A stretch of 64,000 nt of DNA from Epiperipatus broadwayi (Eukaryota > Onychophora > Udeonychophora > Euonychophora > Peripatidae): NCBI GenBank assembly GCA_028023455.1, contig JAQFVV010006197.1, positions 20,955,254 to 21,019,253 of the forward strand, written 5' to 3'. Both the position numbers and the translations under genes were made by a program. This document shows, in pieces, positions 49,936 through 60,048 of the stretch (within the stretch, counting starts at the first letter, position 1; each line of letters opens with the position of its first letter). The notes below the pieces were generated by a model. That model worked only from the letters and a program-made list of their open reading frames with translations. It made no database searches and was not told where the DNA came from.

Positions 49936-51185
49936 ATATATTTACTGTGTGTGCGCTTACTCATTCACATTCACTCAAAAAAAAAAAACTTCCTGTATCA
50001 TATCTGTACTTTTTAAAATAAAATGAATAGCAAAATTCCAACTTTCAACACATATATATTCTGGACAATATTCTTTTTTCCAATAATCTTTTTTCTATAG
50101 AAAAAGCAGTCTCATTATCAAAGAATATGGATTCTCTAATTGTTTTGATGATTTTAAATTCATATTGACTTTATGCTCCTGTATTTTGTAAAACTTTTAG
50201 CATTGCATTTAGTAAACATTTTATTATTCGAAATACTGTAAGTCAAATTCTGAAAAAATAATAAAGTGCAGCTTTCAACATAAACTGAAAAAATATAATC
50301 GCTTGTAGCACTTGAAATGAAAAAATAGTTACAACTGTACTGTAAAATTTACCAAATTTATAAGATTTGTTTTGTTTTTAAATGATATTGTGTGCCTTAC
50401 TCCAAAACAGTAAAATAACTGCTGCTGTATTGTAAAATTTATTAATTTTACCAATTTTAATGTCTCTTTTTATTATTTACATGTGCTTATAATTACGGTA
50501 CAGAATTATACTTAGATTGTGAAGAAAACGTGATTAAGAATTTGAGAACGTTATATTTAGAGAGAAAAACAAAATGGCTGCTACCATATTGATATTCATA
50601 AAATTTAATATAAATTTGTGAATTTCAATACTTTTATTATTTGTTCAATTTTTTTTTTGGGGGGGACAGTGTATATATTGGTGCAACACGTATCACGGTT
50701 TCACTGCATTATTTAATTCTGTATAATTTAAAAGAGATGATATGGAGGATAATAACAAAGTATAAAAATAATTATAAATTTTTTAAGAATAGGCACAATA
50801 TGATTATTTAATTAATATGTAATAATTTATATATATATCTTACATTTGCTACTCAAAACCCCAGCAAGGTAGTTTAGTTAGTCAATAGGATTTTAACCAA
50901 CAAACAATCATACTGCCACTCTTTTAATGAATTTATTCTAGTATCTCAATAATTAAAACTTGCAGTGCATTCATTACAAGCTCTTTATTATATATAAATT
51001 GTATTAAAAAATAGTAACATGTTTTCTAATAGTTAAATACAAAGGATGTTATTATACCAATTCCTTTACAGAATTTATTTATATAGGTGATGAAAGTTAT
51101 GAATTCTATATATGTAAATAAAGATTGCATAATAGCCCCATTAGTAAATAGAATTATTATGTAAATTATGATGATTGAATTAAGA

Positions 51186-51275
51186 AAATTATCATCTTTA
51201 TCATTTTCAACCATTATTAAGGTTTCTTCAAGTTCAAAGTTTCTCTTCTCAACATAATTCCAGCAAATCTTATTC
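51186..51275 (-). mobile_element. Short old RTE LINE 3' fragment
   Basis: ATCATCTTTATCATTTTCAA followed by CCATTATTAAGG...TCAAGTTCAAAGTTTCTC...ACATAATTCCAGC, a decayed match to the other RTE tails. Confidence 0.5.
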
Positions 51276-51429
51276 ATTTATCTAAAAAATATAATTTAAA
51301 TATATATATAAGAATCAAATGACAATTGTAAAGTCAAATGAATCACTTATAAAAAAAAGTAGATATAAAAGAGATTTAAAGGAGGGATTTCATCTACTGA
51401 ATGCTTTATTTATTATATATTAAATGAAT

Positions 51430-52100
51430 TGTTTACATGACTAATATCTTGATAAGGATGAAATTTAGTGAAGGGAATAGAAGGATTAATTGTATTAGAT
51501 TAGATGATGAAATAGTAGTACTTATATATAATGAAAAATGAATTTTAAAAATGGTTTGCAAAATTGCCAGAACTTATACAAAATTTGGAATAAAAGTGAA
51601 TGCAAATAAAATTAAAGCAAAGAAGTTATATAATAGATTAGTGTTTTTAAATTATTTGATAGATTTTAATTGATGATAAGTTTAATGATAAAGCAATCAA
51701 AATGAGAATTACCGTGGTTAATTAGCCTTTTAAAAAGAATATGGTTTTCTGGAGATTATTATAATTGGATCTAAAAAAGAGGCTTGTTAAGATTATTTTG
51801 TTTGAAACTTTAGTATTCACAGACAATTAGAAATGTGAGATTTTAAAGATATGGATCTAGAAAATGGAAAAGATTAAGAAGCAAATATAAGATTAGTAAT
51901 GTAGAAGCATTGAAAATTATAGGCCAAAATAAAAAGAATATTTTTTTTGAGAAAATTATATAAAAAGATGAACAGGAACTGGATTGGAACTTTATCAAAG
52001 GTAAAAGAATTGTGAAAGATATATTGAAAAGATTGTACAGAATAGAAGACAAATACTCTAGGTACAAATTTTTGAGAATTAAGTCAGAAAAGCTTGAGAT
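51430..52100 (+). pseudogene. Decayed LINE reverse transcriptase C-terminal relic
   Basis: Plus-strand translation with stops gives LDDEIVVLIYNEK (for the ADDI-L polymerase box), KFGIKVNANKIKAKKLY (for YGLKIN--KTK-M), then SRKWKRLRSKYKISNVEALK (for the K--EAFE-W--R segment) and a KEDEQELDWNFIKGKRIVKD end. This motif order is that of a non-LTR RT plus thumb. Not functional. Confidence 0.6.
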
Positions 52101-52629
52101 TATTTGATGTAGTATATATAAGACCTGTCTTTTGGTAGATAAAAATGATAATTACTTCAATTTATAATCAGTTGCACTATGCACTTTGCCATTTTTGTTT
52201 TAAATAAACAATATATGTGTGCAATATACTTGGATAAAAAAGGGGGAACGACTCTTAAGAAAGTAGTTAATCAAGATAAGAATATCTGGATTCGGAAATT
52301 ATAGTAAACAAATTTTCAAGCCTATCTGTATCCGAAATTGAAACATAAACATCAGACACATTTGAATTTCCTTACAAAAGACCAAAGAATTATTTTTTGT
52401 TCGTGTTCATCATAAAACGGAAACATGACGACTTACGATAAGTTGCTCGTTTTGTTTTTAATTTTCAAATTCACAGAAGATGTAATCAAAATATATACAT
52501 ATTATTTAAAATTACAGTAATAAAGTTTACTTATTTGTATGAAATATAGAAATAATTCCGAAAAAAAAAAAAAAAGAAGATAAAATACATTAACGATTAC
52601 ACTGAATGATTAAAACAAATAAAACCTAC

Positions 52630-52732
52630 TTTTCTGATATTCTTCTTCAGTTTCTAGATTAAATAAATAAGCATACACTCCAATAAATCCACTGGAACAA
52701 ATAGCACCTGTGATAAAACCTCTTCGAAACAT
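52630..52732 (-). CDS. EXOG: EXOG exon 1: start codon and N-terminal membrane/mitochondrial anchor
   Basis: First coding exon of a nuclease of the EXOG/EndoG family, enzymes of the mitochondrial inner membrane and intermembrane space that trim and degrade DNA. It encodes 34 codons plus one base: MFRRGFITGAICSSGFIGVY, then a short Tyr/Leu-rich piece and an acidic ETEEEYQK tail. The basic MFRR start followed by about 18 uncharged residues matches the N-terminal targeting/anchor segment of EXOG. The start was chosen because an in-frame TAA lies about 35 bases upstream and no other in-frame ATG lies between. The exon ends at a GTAGGT donor in phase 1; joining exon 2 makes a Lys codon and an open frame. 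Residues 1-34 of the assembled protein. The promoter and any 5' UTR exon would lie above 52733, but I see no clear TATA box there. Low conservation of this segment is normal for the family. Confidence 0.8.
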
Positions 52733-55116
52733 TTCGTAAAATGTATCAGCACTATTTAAAATATCTTAAGGTCAATCAATTCAGAATACTGACAATACTT
52801 CCAAGTCAAAAGTCAATTTCATTAAAGTTTTACTTTCATAGTACCTTTTAAAATATATATATAGTATTGCAATTTAATAAAATTAGAACTTTAAAGCTAG
52901 TTGAGAAATTAATTCGGCAATATTTCTTTAATAAATCTCAATGTCATTAAAATAATTTTAATTTTTTCAAAAAATTAATATCAGTACGATAATTTCAATA
53001 AAATTTTAACTAATATGCCAACTAAAAAATTATCAAATTTATTAATAACGATACTCAATTTTTATTTAATTTTTCAAGACATTCCGCGAGAGTTTTAACA
53101 CAGGTGAAGGTCTAGACTACATTGCATCCTAGAACTTTTTATACGAAGTATTTTATTTCTTAAAATCGTTTTCAAATTAAAAATGAAATATCGATACAAT
53201 ATATTTATTAAAATAATAAAAAATTTAACTAAAATTTTTTTTTTATAAAATAAAACAAACAAACAAAAAAAAGATAAGTAAAATTATATAGTAACTTTTA
53301 AAATCAAAAGCCGGCTGATGAAAATTGACAACCTATTCTTGGATTTTAATTAAGTTGTCATAAACTTTTTTACGCTAATAGTCTTTAAAATAATAATAAA
53401 AAGATTAAATCACGGTTACTATTTTGATTTCATTTGTTATAATATTAACTTGAAACATTTTAAAAACTTTATTCAACAGATGGTTAATATTGCGTGCTTA
53501 CAGGGTTTTTTTTTTTTTTAAAAAAAAAAAAACGTCAGCTGTATTAATTCGATATACGTATTTTTAAGGAAACCAAACGAATAAAAATTGAATATTTTCA
53601 CCATGACAAACTGTATATATATGTGAATACTATTGTGTATATAATTATGCCAATCGTTGAATATATATTTTTGGTTGCAATAAGTATTCTTGGCTTAACC
53701 TAAAGTGTTTAGATAGGAGCACAATAGTCATCGTTTCTCGGCTCAGTAGCATTAAAAAAAACACTTGATTCAGATTTTAGATTTCTTAAATGTTAATTCT
53801 ATCATTAGGATGGCCGAATATTATATGCCTTCCCATACAATTAACAGTTGACTTACTTTAGACTGCGATAGTGAAATGGAAAAACATGTCAAAGATTTAC
53901 AATTTTATTTTTTAGATTTCCGTTACCTTAGCTTATCTAACGAGATTTTTTATTATAAGCAAACATATTGGACTAGACATTAGTCAATATAATATTGATT
54001 AAAATACAATGTAACCTTAAATAAGTTCAGAATCATTTAATTTTCGATAATTTCAATACAAATGACTCCTAATAGTTTCAAAGTTGACTTTTTGTTAACT
54101 AAGCATCCCAGCATTATTAAGAACTTCAGTCTTACATAGAATTGAATAGCTTTTAACATTTTCGAGAGTAAGAAAATTGGCTTCAAATTAATGTTTGTCT
54201 TTGAAATGAGATGTTTTAATGACTTCTCAAATGGCTAATCATACTGAATTTATAATTTCCTACTGAAAACAGTATAATTTTCTGGAACTTATGCTGGATC
54301 CCACTGGAATTTATAAATTTCTATTTGATTGTTTATTCTGCTGAAATTGAAATCTTAGGTGGATCTAAATAACTTTTTGTAGAAGCAGAGGACTTCGAGC
54401 TTCTTTGGGTCTTCAATAGAGACTAAACTTTTTTCCAAGCAGATGTGTGTATCCTTATTCATCTATTGTTACTATTCAAGAGTTATATAAAGTTTCTTTA
54501 ATTTTGTTCTTATAACAGAATGGCAGTTTGTGGATTTTATCATAGGGCTAGCTTTTAACATCTGGCCGTTTGTGGATTTTATCATAAGGCTATAACAATT
54601 AACTGATCAACCACTTTGAATCATTTCATTCTAGATGGAATCGAGAAATGAATAGCAAGGAAATATTTAAGTGAATGGTGGAATTATTTTTAAACTTTAT
54701 TACTTTTAATCCTTAAATATTTTATGGCTTTTTTTTTTTCTGGTTAAATCTTTTTTAATTGTTAATTTAAGCTATCATAATGTGCTGTTGTAAAAACCAA
54801 GTGCCAATCTTCTCTTTTTTCTAATGTTTAGTAGATCATTAGCTGTCATAATTATTTCTTTTGTAAAATAGAGTGAAGACGCAAACATAAAAATTAATCC
54901 ATTTGGGTTCAAACTAAATTTCCATTTTGCACACACATTCCCTCAATTTTTTATCAGTTCTAATGGATAGAATTAGGTTATAATCTTTTTGATTATTTTT
55001 TGTTTTTTGCAGTTGATAGATATATTTTTTTAAATTGCTAAATTCTTACAAACAGGTGAAGAGAATATAAGAAGAATTTATTTATTTACACCAGACAGCA
55101 ATTTTTATCTAAATAA
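52733..55116. other. Region upstream of EXOG
   Basis: Contains the EXOG promoter and any 5' UTR; no TATA box or clear initiator recognised. A 42-bp-period direct repeat (GTTTGTGGATTTTATCAT) starts at 54526 and 54568. Otherwise AT-rich with no gene seen. Confidence 0.4.
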
Positions 55117-55390
55117 ATGAATAATACAGAACTTTCTAAGAGTTGTGAACTTGATCATGATTTTTGTGGGAAAGGTAAATCCCATCAACACTATAAGGAT
55201 TATTTTGACATCATTCTAAAGAAGTGCAATGTCAATTGCTTTCATTGGGATTATATGAGAGAGAATAGAATATATTGGAGGGCTACAATTAGGCATGATA
55301 TTGAAGTATTTCAGAAAGAAAAGTTTTCTGCTGAAGAAATTAAAGAACAACATTATATCAAGAAAACAAAAATTGCCCAGCACATTCTAT
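55117..55390 (+). pseudogene. LINE ORF2 C-terminal fragment
   Basis: The first 90 codons of a 151-codon frame read HYKDYFDIILKKCNVNCFHW, then RENRIYWRATIRHDIEVFQK. This matches the extreme C-terminus of a widespread LINE group: RYKD-LK--LKKCNI---WE--A-DR--WR--I--G---FE--R---AE-KR. The Cys/His finger that normally follows is lost; downstream residues come from a poly-T run. It is an isolated 5'-truncated piece, not a cellular gene. The Met start is incidental. Confidence 0.65.
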
Positions 55391-55764
55391 ATGTAGAAGT
55401 ATTTGTGGATATCAAAATAGTTTGTATAGTCATCACAAAATTCATTTTTAGAGCAGTTTTTTTCCTCTCCTTTTTTTTTTTTTTTTTTAGATGTAGAATG
55501 GCTATATTCATTTACAAATGGCTATTATTATTATTAACAGATCAAATTCTTTTTTTTTTTTGCCTTGATTAACTAATCATTTGGTAGATAGCTTATCTAA
55601 GCAATTTTTTGCTTATTTGTTTTCTATTTGATAGTTCTTTTCTGATTAAAATAGATAGCATTTCTCTTGAATGAAACTGATTAAATCTACTTGCTGATAT
55701 TTCTATAGTAAAAATATTATAAGCTATGCTTACGATATAGATATGTGTTTTAGTAATTACATTG

Positions 55765-55843
55765 CAAAAACAGATGTTTTTATCTATTACTAGCTACCCC
55801 ATCCAAAAACAGATGTTTTTATCTATTACTAGCTACCCCATCC
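55765..55843. repeat. 39-bp tandem duplication
   Basis: CAAAAACAGATGTTTTTATC... starts at 55765 and again at 55804, with nearly identical units. Confidence 0.85.
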
Positions 55844-56099
55844 ATAAATTAACATTTTATTTATCTCTGAAAGTGCAGAGTGAAATATCTAAAAAAATTT
55901 CTTTTTAACAATTGGTGGAAAACTCTTGTAGTCATCACAAATTATAAAAATCTTGATTTTAAGAGAATTTAGTATCATTTTTTAAAACGTTATTTATAAA
56001 TTTTCTATATATTTACCAATTAACTTTTTAAAACAGTATAGCCATCATCTTGATCATTAATTTCATTTATATATTTGCATTTATATTTTTAATTCTTAT

Positions 56100-56225
56100 G
56101 ATGAGAAAATAGCAAGGGTTGTACTGAAATGATGTGGGGAGTAGAAAATATGAATAGAAAGATCTGGAAAAAACTCTTAAACTATTATCCTGCAATGGAT
56201 TGATAATGGATGAAGATGATAAACA
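56100..56225 (+). mobile_element. RTE LINE 3' fragment, plus strand
   Basis: Contains GATCTGGAAAAAACTCTTAA, then TATCCTGCAATGGATTGATA and ATGGATGAAGATGAT, the complement of the RTE tail seen at 24.7, 38.2 and 49.6 kb. Confidence 0.65.
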
Positions 56226-58590
56226 TTTTTGTTTGCCCCATCACTTAATTTTAATAATTACTCATTTTATAATTATCCATTAAATCAGTGCAAATGTCAT
56301 AATAAACTTCTATTTGGTATCAGATTGTAAAGCAGTTTTAATATTTAAAAAGTGCTAATCTCAAACAAAAAAAAATTGATTTTACACTATTACAAAAACT
56401 GCAGTAAAAAGTTTTCATAGAAACTTTACCCATTTTATCAAATATCTAACAAATTTAGACTTTCATTCAGAATTAAGGTAACTTGGACGTAAATATCTAT
56501 TCTCATTTGGTTACAACAAGCATTCCAAAAGCTGCAATTTATATCAATATATTATTTTATCAGTTTGTGAGAATATTATTTATTTTTAAATATGTAGACA
56601 TTGTACTTTGCTAAAACAAATTTTTATTTCATTTCTTAATTCTTAATATTTAAAATATCTGTTTCTTTTAGTCTTTTTTTGTGATATTTTACATTTTTGA
56701 TTTATCAAATTACAACATTATTATTATTAGATGCTGTCAAGTTGGCGTTAACCCATGGTGATTATTCGAAAATTATTTCTTTAACAAAAACAATGGACTA
56801 TTGCTTACCAAAGTAAAAAAACCACTGAGTAAAAATAAAGTTTAATTAATTAAATCAAAATGATTCTAATTAGATGTCTCCCCCAAAAAATGTTACATCC
56901 AATTTGACATAACAAATTGGTCTTCAATATAATTCAAGTAAGTAAAAATTAATCTGATCAAAGCAATTAATGCATTTAAAATTCTTAAATTATATTTAAT
57001 AAAAGCAATTTTATAAACTGATATTCATAAGAATATAGAAATAAGAAATCTTTTAAGGATTTTCTCTGTAGTAATAATCTTTGAATCCAAAGAATATTTT
57101 ATTAATTGTGAGAAATTTTTTGAAAGAAAAAAAAATTGATTTACAAAAATATTTATGTCCTAGATTTTGAATTATACTAAATATTTATTACTAAATTTCT
57201 AATCTAATAACAGAACCATTTTAATGGTAAATTAGAATCCATAATTATTAGGTTATTTGATTGGGAGGTCATTTGATGTGCAAGCATATGACTGATATAG
57301 CAGCCACAGCAGTGCTACAACTCTTAATACTGAGTTTTTTATTTAACTTAGCTGAGTTTAAATTTAGAAACCTTTGGTTTTAGAACCACCATTAGACTAA
57401 ATTATACAGAACCTAAATTACTATGTTGTAAGATAGAAAAAAAGTGATAAAAATTGAGCAGATTATAAAAATGAATGATATTTTAAAAAATACAAGAGAT
57501 AATAAACATACATATGGAAAGATAGTTTCAAGAAAATACAACTATACAAGAAGAAATGGGATATAATTAAATGTATAAGAATTTTTGAAAAATTATTGTT
57601 ATATAATAATCAAATATTTTATTGCTCAAAAGTTCCTAAGTTTGAGCATTGAAAGTGGAGCCCTACAGTCACCTCTAAATCATTGCATTAAGTCATGCAG
57701 GAATAAATACAATATATATAATTTTAGATGAGAATTTTTGAAAACCGATAGTTAAGAAAAAAAAAGTTATGGATGAAAACAGGATTTCTAAAATAATGTT
57801 GGATTGGATTAATTGGAAAGAGTATCAAATAAATTGGTTAGGAAAATTCTTAAGAAGTGCAAGAAAATTAGATTTTGAATACATTTCAGTATATCTGTAT
57901 AATACTCTGGAATGAATATCACTAGAATATTACAAATAGATCTTGATAACAAATCAGATGGATAGATAGTTTGGTAAGTGAAAAAAGGGCAAAGTGTAAA
58001 TGAACACTATTATCAACTTTAATGTTGATCTTATTTTGATTCCAGGTTTATGATAATATTTAAGTAGAGAATTATAACATAGGACAGCCCTGCATACATT
58101 AGCATAATGGTTATGGAGAACAGTGAATGCTACAACATTCACAGGTTAATTTCCAACTAAGAAGAATAAATATCAGTTTGGTAATTTGTATGGAACCTTA
58201 CGCTCAGCCTCTCTTTGGTGTTCAAACATCACTTGACATCCAAGCAACTTATATAATTATTTATGTTAATGTGTTTAAACTTTATAAGATATATGAGGAT
58301 TGATCACATTATGCAATGCCAGATCAAGAATGTGAATTAGTGTTTTATAGCTAGAAAAGTTGGCTTGTGAAATACATGCTGCCATCTCTGAGCTTTATAA
58401 TGTATTAACTATGATGATTGACTTTTATTCTCATTTATTCTATCTTTTATTTTTTACCCTGCTGTTACCAGTAGCTTCATTTACCTAAAGAGGCCAGTCA
58501 TCATGCACTTTTAATATTTTCAGTCATTTTTCTATATTAACTGTGGCAAAAGAATTGTTTTCATTCAATCATATATCCAAATTTAATAAC
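56226..58590. other. AT-rich stretch with nothing recognised
   Basis: No supported gene. Near 56731 is a short GC-richer motif (GATGCTGTCAAGTTGGCG) that may be a SINE remnant. Confidence 0.4.
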
Positions 58591-58603
58591 ATGTACAGCT
58601 ATT

Positions 58604-59186
58604 AAACAAGGCAAAACTCTCCATACAGTAGTGCCACACTGTGCCAACCAGAGTAATCAATGGATGCCAGAAGGCTTGTGCATAAAATGCCTATCTAGTG
58701 CCTACTCATCCAGTATCCCCAGACTAGTTTCTGGCTTGTGGCCTTTGTCAGTGAGGAGCCTTGGATCTGAGAGCACTGCATCTAGATCTTAGGATTTAAT
58801 GCAACCCTCCAGCAGACACCTTTTAACTCAAATACAAAACAGAATGAAATTGAAAACACAATAATATTTTCAATCTAAGCTCAATAGCTTATATAGTCAT
58901 ATGGGTCTGAACTCAGTTCAGCACCCATACATTTTGGTGTCTTTGGCTCTTTTACAACCATAGCCACCGCTATCTTTTTAGGCAGGATTGGTGTTAAACC
59001 ACTAAACATCACATGATCACTATCTCTTATACTAGCACATATTTGTTAATAAATAAGGCAAAACTCTCCATACAGTAGTGCACCCTGTGCAAACCAGAGT
59101 AATCCAATGGATGCAGAGAGAACATTTGCACAAATCCCCCTCTCTGGTGCCTACTCATCCAGATAGTGATCATGTGATCTTTAGTG
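58604..59186. mobile_element. Retrozyme-like hammerhead element, 583 bp, with 13-bp target duplication
   Basis: One full unit of about 446 bp followed by about 130 bp of a second unit (AGGCAAAACTCTCCATACAG at 58609 and 59055). Flanked by ATGTACAGCTATT at 58591-58603 and 59187-59199. The last 26 bases are the inverted complement of 59006-59031, so the end can form a hairpin. It contains a hammerhead on the minus strand and no protein frame. Tandem units, a hammerhead and short target duplications are features of retrozymes and of Penelope-like terminal repeats. Confidence 0.82.
58705..58771 (-). ncRNA. Hammerhead ribozyme copy (core mutation)
   Basis: Same 67-nt fold as at 10220-10286. Stem I, stem II (GGC/GCC), GAAAC and the GUC site are kept; the first core box reads CTGACAA, so cleavage is probably lost in this copy. 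Confidence 0.65.
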
Positions 59187-59466
59187 ATGTACAGCTATTC
59201 GACTCAAATTTCTTTTTATATGCAAATATGGAAATAATGTAAAACTTTTAGTATTAAGGCAAAAAAAAAAAATAATAAAAGCAACAAATAGGTTTAGCAG
59301 TTTAAGAAGTTTTATTTTTGCAAAGGCAATATAATTGATAATGAGTCACTCCAGAGTTGAATTTGGGACAGTACACTTAGTTTATTGTAATTGACAAAAA
59401 CTGATTGCCAATAAAAATAAAAATCATAGATTACAATTTAATACAGAAATCATCAAAATAAGAAAG

Positions 59467-60044
59467 TGGCATGTTACGCCCATTAGCATACATAACACAT
59501 TAATATAGTTTGCTGACTGCCCCCACTTTGCTCACTACTCCTGGTTTGCAGGTGGTTGTGTGCCAGCTTATACTTTGACAGACTTCGTTGCAACTTTTGT
59601 AATTATGATGACTACCAACAAAATGACCAACTGGCAATTATCTACACTCCTATCCCTTCCTAAAGTTCTGCATTTACTAATGTGATCAAATACGTCTTTG
59701 AATTTAAAGATTATTTTCCATAAATGCTAATATTCCCCACAATTAAAAACTAACCCACAGTCTTTATTATTCTTAGACCCTGGAGTAAATAACTAAGAAT
59801 TGTGTATACTCGCAGTCCAACTCTGCACACAGTTCTCTGACCCTTATCAAAAGGTTATGAAATAAAAATAAGACTGTGTTTAGTCTATTGAAGTTCCCCC
59901 TATGGCTGTTTGCACTACAGAGGCTTGATCTCTGGAACGACAACCTCATAGCAGAAAAGTCACATATAACTTTTCAGCAGCTTTTTTTGAGTCCTTTCTT
60001 CACAGTATCTACATGATGCAACAGCACCATCACTCAAGGTAACA
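59467..60044. mobile_element. Probable solo LTR (578 bp)
   Basis: Begins TGGCATGTTACGCC and ends GGTAACA; TG...CA ends are flanked by AAAG at 59463-59466 and 60045-60048, a 4-bp target duplication as made by Gypsy-type integrases. Inner TGTTAC and GTAACA are perfect complements. It has an AATAAA signal near 59860 and is clearly richer in GC than its flanks. Orientation is probably plus. No internal coding region is adjacent, so it would be a solo LTR. Confidence 0.45.
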
Positions 60045-60048
60045 AAAG

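Larger units (their letters stand above)
36246..52629 (-). other. EXOG intron 1 (about 16.4 kb), host of many transposon relics
   Basis: Bounded by a GTAGGT donor at its high-coordinate end and a TATAG acceptor at 36246. It holds the RTE LINE at 38239-41340, foldback elements at 42.0 and 47.0 kb, RTE 3' fragments at 43.7, 49.6 and 51.2 kb, and a LINE relic at 51.4-52.1 kb. Other stretches are AT-rich with no supported gene. Confidence 0.85.

Noticed and set aside
55117-55572. 151-codon ORF, the longest in the window, as a cellular gene
   Set aside because: The first 90 codons match a LINE C-terminus, and the rest is translated poly-T sequence.
57480-57960. Possible LINE thumb-domain fragment on the plus strand
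   Set aside because: Only vague similarity and no ordered motifs.
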